The notes under the pieces: generated by a model
Told to the model about the DNA's origin: nothing
Seen by the model: the letters and a program-made list of their open reading frames with translations, nothing else
Databases searched by the model: none
Made by a program: the position numbers and the translations under genes
Assembly (NCBI RefSeq): GCF_017094485.1
Contig: NZ_CP064786.1
Span: 2,232,001 to 2,296,000 of the forward strand
Direction: 5' to 3'
DNA: 64,000 bases
DNA from: Natranaeroarchaeum sulfidigenes
GTDB lineage: Archaea; Halobacteriota; Halobacteria; Halobacteriales; Natronoarchaeaceae
Shown here: one piece after another, positions 7,742 through 15,962 of the stretch
Layout: every line of letters starts with the position of its first letter
How positions within the stretch are numbered: position 1 is the first letter of the stretch

Positions 7742-8871
7742 TCGCCATCACCACCGAGACCGGTCCGCCGTGCGGTCATCCGGAACAGTTCGGGCACGGC
7801 GACGAAGAGGACGACGAGCCCGACGATGCCATCGATCAGCTGTGGCGGGACGTCGGAGGACACGTTGATGTACTGACCGCCGGCCTCTAGCCCACCGAAC
7901 AGCGCTCCCGCAGGAATCACGCCGAGCGGGTGGTTCGCAGCGAGCAGGCTCACCGCGATGGCGTCGAACCCGTACGTGTCGATTCCGTGGGCGTTCGGCG
8001 TCGCGTTCGCGTGCATGATGATGAAAAGTGCTCCGAGGACGCCCGCGACCATCCCCGAGATCGTCATCGTCCCGACGATGGTCCGCTTCGCGTCGACGCC
8101 GGAGTAGACCGCCGCGGACTCCTGGTAGCCGCTCGTCACCATATCGTAGCCGATCCGCGTGCGCGTGAGCAACACGTAGATCACCACGGCGACGCCGATC
8201 GTCCCAGCGAGGCCGAGCATCGAGAAGCCGGAGCCCTCGAACAGCACCGGCGGGAGTTCGGCGTACTCGGGGATGGAGGCGGTTCGGGTCGCCGACTCGC
8301 CCTCACCTCGAAACGGACCGTCGACGAGGTAGAAGACGACGCCGATAGCTATGAAGTTCAGCATGATCGTCGTGATGATCTCGTTGGCGTCCGCGTAGGC
8401 CTTGAGTACGCCCGGAAGCGCGCCATACGCGCCGCCCGCGAGGACGCCGCCCAGCGTGCCGACGAGCATGAGCCCGACCCCGCCGATCCGGTTGGCGGGG
8501 AGAAACGGCGTCAGCCACAGGATCGTCATGGTTGTCGCCAGCATCCCGACGATGAACTGCCCCTGTACACCGATGTTGAAGACGCCCGCACGGAACGCCA
8601 CCGCGACCGCGACGCCTGCAAGGATGAAGTACGACGATTCCCGGAGTGTGATCGTTAGCCTGCGCTCGGTCCCGAACGCTCCATAGAGCATGTCGTTGAT
8701 GAACAGGACCGGGTTGTGCCCCGAGGCGGTGACGACGACGAGTCCGATCGCAAGCGCTGCAACGGTCGAGGCGACCGCCAGCGCGATCCGCTCGATCGGC
8801 GTCGCCCGGAGCATCCAGTCGGCGGCGGCGTCAAGCGCGGGTCGAATACGGCCGGGATCGGCGTCGCTCAT
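7738..8871 (-). CDS. BMP-type ABC importer permease, subunit 1
   Basis: 377 residues, multi-spanning, with a cytoplasmic N-terminus followed by a long hydrophobic helix (ERIALAVASTVAALAIGLVVV). The FNIGVQGQFIVGMLATT and VLKAYADANEIITTIMLNFIA motifs mark the YufP/NupP-like permeases. The gene overlaps the ATPase gene upstream and the second permease downstream by four bases each, the ATGA pattern of tight translational coupling. It pairs with the 6686-7741 product to form the membrane channel for a nucleoside or related purine-like substrate. Confidence 0.9.
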   Translation of the reverse strand: MSDADPGRIRPALDAAADWMLRATPIERIALAVASTVAALAIGLVVVTASGHNPVLFINDMLYGAFGTERRLTITLRESSYFILAGVAVAVAFRAGVFNIGVQGQFIVGMLATTMTILWLTPFLPANRIGGVGLMLVGTLGGVLAGGAYGALPGVLKAYADANEIITTIMLNFIAIGVVFYLVDGPFRGEGESATRTASIPEYAELPPVLFEGSGFSMLGLAGTIGVAVVIYVLLTRTRIGYDMVTSGYQESAAVYSGVDAKRTIVGTMTISGMVAGVLGALFIIMHANATPNAHGIDTYGFDAIAVSLLAANHPLGVIPAGALFGGLEAGGQYINVSSDVPPQLIDGIVGLVVLFVAVPELFRMTARRTGLGGDGE

Positions 8872-10451
8872 GGCTCCCCCGGGAGATCAGACTGCTGTTT
8901 AACCGAGACTCCCGATCGGTCGATCTCCGTTCCGGTCATCAACAGACCGAGCTCCTGTTCGGTTACTTCCTCCGGGTCGACGATGTCGACGATCGAACCC
9001 TCATAGAGGACGGCGATCCGGTCCGAGAGCTGCTGGATCTCTTCGAGTTTCGAGGAGACGATGACGAGCGCAATACCCTCCGCACGCAGTTCCAGCAATC
9101 GATTGTGGATAAACTCGACCGACCCGATGTCGACGCCGCGAGTCGGATGCGATGCGATCAAGAGGCGAGGATCGTGGTTGATCTCCCGGCCGACGACGAA
9201 CTTCTGCTGGTTGCCACCCGAGAGCGATGCCGAACGGACGGATGGATCCGGTGGCTGGACGTCGTACTCCGCCACGACCTCGTGGGCCTGCTCGTCGACG
9301 GCGTCCCAGTCGACGAACCAGCCGTCGACGAACGGCTCGACTGTCTGATTGCCAAGCAACGCGTTGCGAACCAGATCGTACTCCAGTACCAGCCCTTCCT
9401 GCTGGCGGTCCTCGGGGACGTAGGCGATCCCGCGCTCGATCCGCTCGCGCCGGTCCGTCTCCGTGATCTCCTCGCCCTCAAAACGGATTGATCCGGATGT
9501 GACGGATCGCAGCCCGGTCAGCGCCTCGACGAGTTCGGACTGGCCGTTGCCCTGGACGCCGGCGATCCCGAGGATCTCGCCCTCCCGGACGCGCATGTCG
9601 ACATCCGTCACCTGTTCCAGACCCCGGTCACCCTGGACGTGGAGCCCCTCGGTTTCGAGAACGCGTGTGCCCGCCGTCGCCTCGCGTTCCGTTCGGTCGA
9701 ACAGCACCTCCCGGCCGACCATCATCCGTGCCAGCTCCGCTTTCGAGGTGTCGGCTGCGTCGACCGTCCCCACAGCTTCCCCGTCGCGCAACACCGTGAT
9801 TTCGTCCGCGATCTCGATGGCCTCGTCGAGTTTGTGCGTGATAAAGACCAGCGAACGATCCTGCTCGGTCAACTCACGCATCAGATCGAACAGCCCGTCG
9901 ACCTCCTGTGGCGTCAACACCGCTGTCGGCTCGTCGAGGATGAGGATCTCCGCACCACGATAGAGGCTCTTGACGATCTCGATTCGCTGTTTGAGGCCGA
10001 TATCGAGATCCTGAACCGGCGTGTCGAGATGCTGATCGACGTCGAACGCGTAGCGCTCACAGAGCGCTTCGATATCCACTCTGGCCTCCTCTTCGTCGAC
10101 GAGGCCACCCGAAACCGGCTCGTGGCCAAGGACGACGTTTTGCAGGACGGTCATCGGCTCGATGAGCTGGAAGTGCTGGTGGATCATTCCGATCCCCGCG
10201 TCGATCGCGTCACGCGGGCTGGTGAACTCCTGCGGTTTGCCGTCGACAACGATCTCTCCCTCGTCCTGATCGTACAGCCCGTAGAGGATGCTCATCAGGG
10301 TCGTCTTGCCCGAGCCGTTCTCGCCGAGCAGGGCATGAACTGTCCCCGATTCGAGCGTGAAATCGACGCCATCGTTGGCGACGATCTCTCCGAAGCGTTT
10401 CGTAATTCCGTCCAGACGAACTGCAGTCTCCCGTGTCTCCTTCCGACTCAT
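8868..10451 (-). CDS. BMP-type ABC importer ATPase (two-cassette)
   Basis: 527 residues with two fused ABC cassettes, as in the RbsA/YufO branch. Cassette one has Walker A GENGSGKTTL (about 42-51), a degenerate signature (LDIGLKQRIEIVKSL) and an intact Walker B ILILDEPTAVL. Cassette two has GVQGNGQSEL in place of Walker A, the signature LSGGNQQKFVVGRE, and LLIASHPTRGVD where Walker B should read LILDEPTRG. The catalytic Asp/Glu pair is therefore lost from site two. Degenerate second sites are known in this branch. The protein binds the cytoplasmic side of the two permeases and powers uptake. Confidence 0.92.
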   Translation of the reverse strand: MSRKETRETAVRLDGITKRFGEIVANDGVDFTLESGTVHALLGENGSGKTTLMSILYGLYDQDEGEIVVDGKPQEFTSPRDAIDAGIGMIHQHFQLIEPMTVLQNVVLGHEPVSGGLVDEEEARVDIEALCERYAFDVDQHLDTPVQDLDIGLKQRIEIVKSLYRGAEILILDEPTAVLTPQEVDGLFDLMRELTEQDRSLVFITHKLDEAIEIADEITVLRDGEAVGTVDAADTSKAELARMMVGREVLFDRTEREATAGTRVLETEGLHVQGDRGLEQVTDVDMRVREGEILGIAGVQGNGQSELVEALTGLRSVTSGSIRFEGEEITETDRRERIERGIAYVPEDRQQEGLVLEYDLVRNALLGNQTVEPFVDGWFVDWDAVDEQAHEVVAEYDVQPPDPSVRSASLSGGNQQKFVVGREINHDPRLLIASHPTRGVDIGSVEFIHNRLLELRAEGIALVIVSSKLEEIQQLSDRIAVLYEGSIVDIVDPEEVTEQELGLLMTGTEIDRSGVSVKQQSDLPGEP

Positions 10452-10481
10452 GATGTAATACAGGGTAGTGGAGGGCAGCGT

Positions 10482-11579
10482 CTAGCAGCCGTCCGCCTCA
10501 CAGGGAACGTCGATTTCGCCGTCGACGATCGCCTGAGCCGCCTCGTCGATGTTCTGGTCGACCTCCTCGGGCAGCGAGCCCTCGAACGCCTGCCCGATGA
10601 CGGCGTCGACCGCCTCCTCAGCCAGTCCGAGCAGGTTGTGCTCGTCGGCGATGCTGTCGAACTCGTCCTCGTACGTGGCCTGTGCGGCCTCCTCGGTCCC
10701 CTCGTCGATGAACTTCACTGCGGAGCCGATAATGACGTCCTGGAACTCCGGCAGGGTACGGGACTGGTCGGCGTCGACGCCGATCGCAAAGCGTTCCTGT
10801 TGCTGTGCGGCCTCGATCGCACCTGCACCGGCCGCCGCCGCGGCGTGGTAGACGATATCCGCGCCGTCCTGATACTGCGACGTGGCGATGTCGTTTGCCA
10901 CACTCGTGTCGCTGAAGTTCCCGATATAGCCGGTGCTGACCTCGACCTCCTCGTTGACCCACTCCGCCCCTGCAACGTAGGACTCCTCGAAGGCGTTGAT
11001 CAGCGAGCCATCCTCGCCGCCGACGAACCCGACGTGGGCGTTCTCGGGATCGTTTTCGTTCCCCTCGTGTTCGAGTTCGTGCGTCGTCATCGTCCCGGCG
11101 AGCACCCCCGCGAGATATGACATCTCGTGGTTCGCCCAGGTATAGGATGCGACGTTCGGCTCGTCGAGCGGATCGTTGATCAGCATCCAGTTCTGGTCGG
11201 GATACTCGGGCGCGTTATCCTCCAGCGGCGACGTGTGCTGGAACCCAACCAGTACGATGAGATCCGGTTCGGTTTCGGCCGCCTCAACCTGTACGTCACC
11301 GAACGCGGTCGTGTCCGTCTCCTCGATCTGGTTGATCTCGAAGTCGTACTCTTCCTGTGCGTTCTGTAACCCGCTTAGCGCCATATCGTTGAACGCGTTG
11401 TCATCGAACCCGGCGTCGCTGGAGATTATCGCGATTTCGTCGTCCTCCGCACCGTTACCGAGACAGCCCGCCAAACCGATGCCCGCAACCCCCGCGCTCG
11501 CTGCGAGGAACGTACGCCGATCGATAGCCCCCGCTGGTACTCCCCCAAACTCCTGATGGCTAGTTGACTCTTGCGCCAT
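10482..11579 (-). CDS. BMP-family substrate-binding lipoprotein
   Basis: 365 residues from the ATG at 11577-11579. The N-terminus is a Tat signal with a lipobox: DRRTFLAASAGVAGIGLAGC, so the mature protein is a lipid-anchored receptor on the outer face of the membrane. The rest matches the BMP/PnrA family, for example IISSDAGFDDNAFNDMALSGL and the later HAAAAAGAGAIEAAQQ. Known family members bind purine nucleosides. It is the first gene of the importer operon, transcribed from the TATA box at 11621-11630, and is followed after about 30 bp by the ATPase. Bases around 10452-10481 could hold a processing or attenuation signal, but I see no clear hairpin. Confidence 0.93.
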   Translation of the reverse strand: MAQESTSHQEFGGVPAGAIDRRTFLAASAGVAGIGLAGCLGNGAEDDEIAIISSDAGFDDNAFNDMALSGLQNAQEEYDFEINQIEETDTTAFGDVQVEAAETEPDLIVLVGFQHTSPLEDNAPEYPDQNWMLINDPLDEPNVASYTWANHEMSYLAGVLAGTMTTHELEHEGNENDPENAHVGFVGGEDGSLINAFEESYVAGAEWVNEEVEVSTGYIGNFSDTSVANDIATSQYQDGADIVYHAAAAAGAGAIEAAQQQERFAIGVDADQSRTLPEFQDVIIGSAVKFIDEGTEEAAQATYEDEFDSIADEHNLLGLAEEAVDAVIGQAFEGSLPEEVDQNIDEAAQAIVDGEIDVPCEADGC

Positions 11580-11620
11580 AGGTAATGTATTTTCATTATA
11601 GAATATAACCCTAGTAGTGG

Positions 11621-11630
11621 CCTTTATATA
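11621..11630 (-). promoter_or_regulatory. TATA box of the BMP importer operon
   Basis: On the minus strand TATATAAAGG ends about 40 bp upstream of the receptor ATG. A start site about 25 bp downstream would leave a short AT-rich leader. This is the clearest TATA element on the importer side, and no other strong promoter is visible before the ATPase or permease genes, so the four genes are probably one operon. Confidence 0.6.
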
Positions 11631-11661
11631 TCCTACAACGCATGACGCCCACTCACGGATC

Positions 11662-12462
11662 TCAGTCGTCGATTTCGTCAACCCATCCGGGCGTCTCGAC
11701 GTCCACGTCGCCGTCCTCGTACTCGTACGTGATACGCTGTGTGGTCGTCTCGCCGGCGAGCAGATACTCGGCGTAGGAACCAACGTCGGTGGTCAGTTCC
11801 CAGCGCACGTCCGCGTGCTCGACTGCGTTCGTTTCGGCGTCGATGCGGACCTCCCCACTACTCCCTGTGATCCGGTACGAGCGATACTCGTCGAACCAGC
11901 TATCGGTCGGGCTGAGTGTTTGGGTCCCATCACTCGTCTCGACAGGATCGTACTCGGCAACGCCCAGCGTCTCGGTGACGACGCTTGCGCCACCGTCGAG
12001 GCGGTCACCGACCTCGGTGTCCGGGTTTTCGACAACGGTGACGAGTTCGGTCGTTTCACCGGCCCGGTTCTCCCGCACCAGTCGCTCGTCGGGATCGTCT
12101 TCGATGTCCTCGAGATACCGGTCGGCGTCCGGCTGGTCAGGCCCGGCGTCGTCGATCAACAGTTGTCGGTAGACGGTATCGTTGTCGCCGTCGTGATACC
12201 GTGTGTCGGTGACACCGGTGTCGACTATCCTGACGTAACCCTCACCCGATTCCGATACCCCACCATCGACGGCGAGACGGACATCACCATCTGTCTCGAT
12301 TGCGGCGCTCAGTTGGTACTCCTCGTCGACGTGCTGATCGAAGCTTTCGGTTGCCGCCTGGGGCTCTCCGGTCGAGAGCGGAAATGCGACTGCGGCAACC
12401 ATACCGAGACAGACGACTGCGAGGAGGGCGATCGCTGCGATCGACAGGGACCGGCGGTTCAT
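11662..12462 (-). CDS. Membrane-anchored extracellular protein, unknown function
   Basis: 266 residues from the ATG at 12460-12462; an ATG nine codons upstream (12489) is also possible. A single N-terminal hydrophobic helix (SLSIAAIALLAVVCLGMVAAVAF) follows two arginines, so the protein is either secreted or anchored with the bulk outside. The mature part is very acidic and beta-rich, with repeated threonines and Glu/Asp, like haloarchaeal surface proteins. There is no lipobox and no C-terminal anchor. It lies upstream of the BMP operon in the same direction, about 80 bp away, which may be coincidental. I do not recognise the family. Confidence 0.75.
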   Translation of the reverse strand: MNRRSLSIAAIALLAVVCLGMVAAVAFPLSTGEPQAATESFDQHVDEEYQLSAAIETDGDVRLAVDGGVSESGEGYVRIVDTGVTDTRYHDGDNDTVYRQLLIDDAGPDQPDADRYLEDIEDDPDERLVRENRAGETTELVTVVENPDTEVGDRLDGGASVVTETLGVAEYDPVETSDGTQTLSPTDSWFDEYRSYRITGSSGEVRIDAETNAVEHADVRWELTTDVGSYAEYLLAGETTTQRITYEYEDGDVDVETPGWVDEIDD

Positions 12463-12550
12463 GGCCACAATATGTTCCCATTCGGACATAAGTTTTCAGC
12501 TCGAACGATATTCTCAACACTCATACCCGTGGAGCGGTCACTACCAGCCG

Positions 12551-13108
12551 ATGGATCAGACCACGGACGGGCGGTTTCGCGTGCTTCCCGGGCGGAGCGA
12601 CGACGAACTGCTGTTGCTCGATGCCGAGTCAGCCGAGCCGAACTACGTGCCCGTTCCCACGGATGAGACACCAGCAACCGGGCACCTCGTCGATGCGACA
12701 CTCGTGTGGGAAGACGGCGATCCTGCCGTGTCCGAGTGCAGCGTCGTCGACGCCACGACGTTCCGGTTCGTCCGCACCGACGAACCAGCCTTCGAGGCCG
12801 CACGGGAGTGTTTCGAGTCGGCGCGTGCGGAGGGGGCGGCCATGAACTCTCAGGTCACGCGGAATATGGACAGCGATCCCAACGGCGTGGTCTACACGTT
12901 CGCCGAGCAGGCAGGCGAGCGCGACCTGTTCGGCGAGTTCCGGGACGGCGTCAAACCGCTGGAACCGCTGGTCGCCCGCGCCGCCGAAGCTGCTGAACCA
13001 CCTTTTTCGGTCTGGGTGCTCGATACACCGGAACCGTTCGTCCTCGTATACATCGTGCTGGGACCGGACAGTTTGCTAGAGCGGACGATGCAGGATACGT
13101 ATCGCTGA
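12551..13108 (+). CDS. Conserved haloarchaeal protein, unknown function
   Basis: 185 residues from ATG 12551. It is soluble and acidic, starts with MDQTTDGRFRVLPGRSDDELLLLD and ends with a hydrophobic strand-rich block (PFSVWVLDTPEPFVLVYIVLGPDSLLERTM). It resembles a protein widespread in haloarchaea that, from memory, carries a DUF66xx label; I cannot confirm the number. It diverges from the membrane-anchored gene at 12462 and is followed 70 bp later by glucose dehydrogenase on the same strand. Its function is not known. Confidence 0.75.
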   Translation: MDQTTDGRFRVLPGRSDDELLLLDAESAEPNYVPVPTDETPATGHLVDATLVWEDGDPAVSECSVVDATTFRFVRTDEPAFEAARECFESARAEGAAMNSQVTRNMDSDPNGVVYTFAEQAGERDLFGEFRDGVKPLEPLVARAAEAAEPPFSVWVLDTPEPFVLVYIVLGPDSLLERTMQDTYR

Positions 13109-13179
13109 CCGACTAGATACTCTGTCGGAACTCCCAGCAAAAAAGAAATTATTTCCATCTCCCCATCTTCGCTGGCTGT

Positions 13180-14238
13180 ATGCAAGCGATAGCGGTCCGA
13201 CGCGGCGAGGACCAGCCCACGATAATCGAGAAGCCCAGACCCGATCCGGACGAGGGGGAGGCTCTCGTCCGGACGTTGCGAGTTGGTATCGACGGAACAG
13301 ATCACGAAGTTATCAGCGGCTCCCATGGCGGCTATCCGCAGGGTGCGGATCATCTCGTGCTCGGCCACGAGGCGGTTGGCGTCGTCGAGGAGCCCGGCGA
13401 TACCGACCACGACGTCGGCGATATCGTCGTTCCGACGGTGCGGCGACCGCCGGGGGAATCGAACGAGTACTTCGAGCGCGGCCAACCGGATATGGCTCCC
13501 GACGGCGAGTACTTCGAGTGTGGGATTATCGGCACACACGGCTTCATGTCGGAGTACTTCACTGCCCCGGGGAAATACCTGATCGAGATTCCCGAATCGC
13601 TGGCCGAGCTTGGCTTTCTGATCGAACCGATCAGTATCTCCGAGAAAGCGTTCGAGCACGCATACGCCTCCCGCTCGGCCTTCGAGTGGGACCCCGAGAG
13701 CGCGATGGTTCTGGGCAACGGGAGCCTCGGACTGCTTACCCTCGCGATGGCGATCCACACGGAACCGTTCGATCGAACCTACTGTCTCGGCCGTCGTGAC
13801 CGTCCAGATCCGACGATCGACATCATCGAGACACTCGGCGCGACCTACGTCGATTCCCGCGAGACGCCCGTTGACGAAGTGCCCGCCGCACACGAGGGGA
13901 TGGACTTCATTTACGAGGCGACGGGCTACCCGCCTCATGCCTTCCAGACGATCGACGCACTCGCGCCCAATGGCGTCGGCGCGTTGCTCGGCGTCCCTGA
14001 CCCGTGGGAGTTCGAAATCGACGGCGGCGCACTCCACGAGGAGTTCGTCCTCCACAACAAGGCGCTGATCGGTAGCGTCAACTCGAACATCGACCACTTC
14101 GACGCCGCAATTGACACGCTTGAGGCGCTTCCAGACTGGCTGTTCGAGGACATCGTGACCGGCGTCTACGGCCTCTCCGAACTCGACCGCGCGTTCGAGG
14201 ACGGCGACGACGTCATCAAGACCGCAATCGAGTTCTGA
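13180..14238 (+). CDS. gdh: Glucose 1-dehydrogenase, zinc-dependent MDR family
   Basis: 352 residues and colinear with the haloarchaeal enzyme characterised in Haloferax mediterranei. Visible metal ligands are Asp38, His63 and Glu64 (LVLGHEAVG) and a Glu near 149 (FLIEPISIS). The nucleotide domain has VLGNGSLGLL. It oxidises glucose to gluconolactone with NADP+ (or NAD+), the first step of the semi-phosphorylative Entner-Doudoroff route used by halophiles. It is cytoplasmic. The upstream AT-rich segment AAAAAAGAAATTATTTCC sits about 20-40 bp before the ATG. The glucokinase at 41239 and the pyruvate kinase at 45950 belong to the same central metabolism. Confidence 0.93.
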   Translation: MQAIAVRRGEDQPTIIEKPRPDPDEGEALVRTLRVGIDGTDHEVISGSHGGYPQGADHLVLGHEAVGVVEEPGDTDHDVGDIVVPTVRRPPGESNEYFERGQPDMAPDGEYFECGIIGTHGFMSEYFTAPGKYLIEIPESLAELGFLIEPISISEKAFEHAYASRSAFEWDPESAMVLGNGSLGLLTLAMAIHTEPFDRTYCLGRRDRPDPTIDIIETLGATYVDSRETPVDEVPAAHEGMDFIYEATGYPPHAFQTIDALAPNGVGALLGVPDPWEFEIDGGALHEEFVLHNKALIGSVNSNIDHFDAAIDTLEALPDWLFEDIVTGVYGLSELDRAFEDGDDVIKTAIEF

Positions 14239-14267
14239 CGCTCCCTCGGCAGTGTCGACGCGAGGAC

Positions 14268-14639
14268 CTACAGCGGCGCGCCAGCGTTGATCCAGGTGTA
14301 TACGCCGACGAAGACGGCGACACCGATCGCCACGAGCAAGAACAGAACGATAAACAGCGGGTTCGTCAGTGCGTGCATCGGGTTTCCGTCGTCGCGCTTT
14401 GCACTGATTACCATGGCCCGCATGACTGCAAAGACCGTACCGAGCAGGATTGCAAGCAACATAGCCGTGATTGCAATGGCAGCGCTGTGCCGATCCATTC
14501 CCATCTGCAGACCGATGATACTGAAGATACCGCCCGTCAGAATCGCCCCGAACGTCGCAAGCGCCGCGAGCTGTTCCGGGGACATATTCTCGGGACGAAC
14601 CGAAAAGTCGCCCTCGCTTTCCTCTGATGCCTGAGCCAT
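14268..14639 (-). CDS. Small three-helix membrane protein
   Basis: 123 residues from ATG 14639; an alternative ATG lies at 14657. The TATA-like AGGATTAATA at 14671-14680 predicts a start site near 14648, which favours the shorter form. A polar N-terminus (MAQASEESEGDFSVRPENMSPEQ) precedes three transmembrane segments around LATFGAILTGGIFSIIGL, AIAITAMLLAILLGTVFAV and LFIVLFLLVAIGVAVFVGV. The function is unknown. Several small membrane genes follow in the same orientation. Confidence 0.7.
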   Translation of the reverse strand: MAQASEESEGDFSVRPENMSPEQLAALATFGAILTGGIFSIIGLQMGMDRHSAAIAITAMLLAILLGTVFAVMRAMVISAKRDDGNPMHALTNPLFIVLFLLVAIGVAVFVGVYTWINAGAPL

Positions 14640-14685
14640 TGATCTAATACCCGACATACTGACGTACGGATATTAATCCTTCCGA

Positions 14686-15468
14686 TCAGGTCAGCAGCGT
14701 TCGCAGTATCGCTTCGGCGCTCCGGCGCAGCGCGTACAGAAACGCGAGCAGCGTCGGCGCAATCAGGCCAGTGTAGATGGCCCCCCAGAAGGTGAGCGGA
14801 ACCCCATCGGCGTAGCTTCCGGCCGTCGGTTCAGCCGCCGTCGGAACGGGAACAGTTACGAGGCTCACGTCGGTAAGCGCAAACCAGACCGAAACGATCC
14901 ACGGTACCGAAACGGCGTAGAACCACGCCGCAGGCATGACTCGATAGCCGCGATCGTATCGATCCGCGGCGATCAACTCGTGTAGCTGGTAGGTGATTAG
15001 CAAGTAGCCGATCGGCACCGTCACGACCGCAAGCCCGACCGCCAGATAGAAGAACGGTCCGGTGATCTCGTAGACAATCGGCAACGCGATACCGGCGGCG
15101 ATCAGGCCGACGATGTTGAACGAGGCAACGGTGATCACTGCTGGGAGGCTGACATCGGTCGAGAGTACCGATTTGCCCTGTTTCATCTGCCGGTCGCGAC
15201 GCCACTGCGTCGAAAGCGAGGCGACCGCCCGCCCGGCGAGGAACACGGCGAGTACGGCGACAGGCGCGGTCAGGCTCTCGACGACCACACCGAGAAAAGC
15301 GAGGTCATACCGGAGGCGTGCGATCGCCCCGATCGTCACCGCCACAGCGCCGGCCGAGAGAGCGGTGAGCGCCCAGCATCGCAGGGAGACCGTCCACGCG
15401 AGAAACTCCACCGTCGTCGATGGGGGCGTTCGGCCGTTACTTGCCGTGCTGTGGTTGCTCGTCGACAT
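14686..15468 (-). CDS. Multi-spanning membrane protein, unknown function
   Basis: 260 residues from the ATG at 15466-15468. It has about six hydrophobic helices, for example CWALTALSAGAVAVTIGAIA, VVVESLTAPVAVLAVFLAG and VPWIVSVWFALTDV, with a basic cytoplasmic loop (QWRRDRQMKQGKS). There are no transporter or channel motifs that I recognise. The start lies 2 bp after the stop of the 56-residue membrane gene at 15471, so the two are one transcription unit read from the promoter near 15670. Confidence 0.75.
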   Translation of the reverse strand: MSTSNHSTASNGRTPPSTTVEFLAWTVSLRCWALTALSAGAVAVTIGAIARLRYDLAFLGVVVESLTAPVAVLAVFLAGRAVASLSTQWRRDRQMKQGKSVLSTDVSLPAVITVASFNIVGLIAAGIALPIVYEITGPFFYLAVGLAVVTVPIGYLLITYQLHELIAADRYDRGYRVMPAAWFYAVSVPWIVSVWFALTDVSLVTVPVPTAAEPTAGSYADGVPLTFWGAIYTGLIAPTLLAFLYALRRSAEAILRTLLT

Positions 15469-15470
15469 CG

Positions 15471-15641
15471 TTACACCGTTGTCACGTACATGATGACGAG
15501 GACGATGATGCTCAGGCCCAGAATGAGCAGCGGTGCGATCCGCAGGGGGACCGAACCACCAACGTCGCTGACGAACGATCGGCCCGTCCACAGTCGCTCA
15601 GAAACCTGTTTCATGCGATACACACGTAACAACTCTGCCAT
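15471..15641 (-). CDS. Single-span small membrane protein
   Basis: 56 residues from ATG 15639-15641. A polar, basic N-terminus with two internal Met candidates leads into one C-terminal helix (IAPLLILGLSIIVLVIMYVTTV). It is followed 2 bp later by the 260-residue membrane protein, which suggests that the two proteins work together. The start is supported by the TATA box at 15667-15678, about 30 bp upstream. Confidence 0.65.
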   Translation of the reverse strand: MAELLRVYRMKQVSERLWTGRSFVSDVGGSVPLRIAPLLILGLSIIVLVIMYVTTV

Positions 15642-15666
15642 CCCTGATAAGTCAACCCCATTCTGC

Positions 15667-15678
15667 GGTTTATATACC
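15667..15678 (-). promoter_or_regulatory. TATA box for the two-gene membrane operon
   Basis: GGTATATAAACC on the minus strand is a strong, self-complementary-looking TATA element centred about 31 bp upstream of the small membrane gene ATG, fitting a nearly leaderless message. Confidence 0.6.
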
Positions 15679-15729
15679 AGGTTGTTTTTAAACATGCCCG
15701 GCTAGTTTTTGCAGGTCGAGGAGTATCGT

Positions 15730-15915
15730 TCAGAAGGTCGTGAGCGCTGCAACCAGCACGAGTCCGATCGCAGACACAAGAAACGCGAGTGCGAATCCGT
15801 ACTCCAGCGCACGCAGATACAGCTCCTCGGTGTGATTCGTCTTGGCAAGTGTCATGAACGCAGAGCCAAGAATCAACAGCCCGAAACTGGCGATCACGTA
15901 CGCGACTACGGACAT
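15730..15915 (-). CDS. Two-helix small membrane protein
   Basis: 61 residues with two hydrophobic helices, VAYVIASFGLLILGSAFMTLA and YGFALAFLVSAIGLVLVAALT, joined by a short polar loop containing KTNHTEE. The function is unknown. It lies between the Cdc48 gene and the small membrane operon on the same strand, with its own start about 45 bp past the Cdc48 end. Confidence 0.6.
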   Translation of the reverse strand: MSVVAYVIASFGLLILGSAFMTLAKTNHTEELYLRALEYGFALAFLVSAIGLVLVAALTTF

Positions 15916-15962
15916 CGACTCACAGTTATCACGACGGTAATAAAACTCCCCAGGCTAGGCGG

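Noticed and set aside
9639-11120. Long plus-strand frame across the BMP operon
   Set aside because: It runs antisense through the ATPase and receptor genes, which have clear motifs on the minus strand; high GC makes such shadow frames common.
12892-14097. Minus-strand frame across the glucose dehydrogenase gene
   Set aside because: Antisense to a gene with catalytic residues matching a characterised family.
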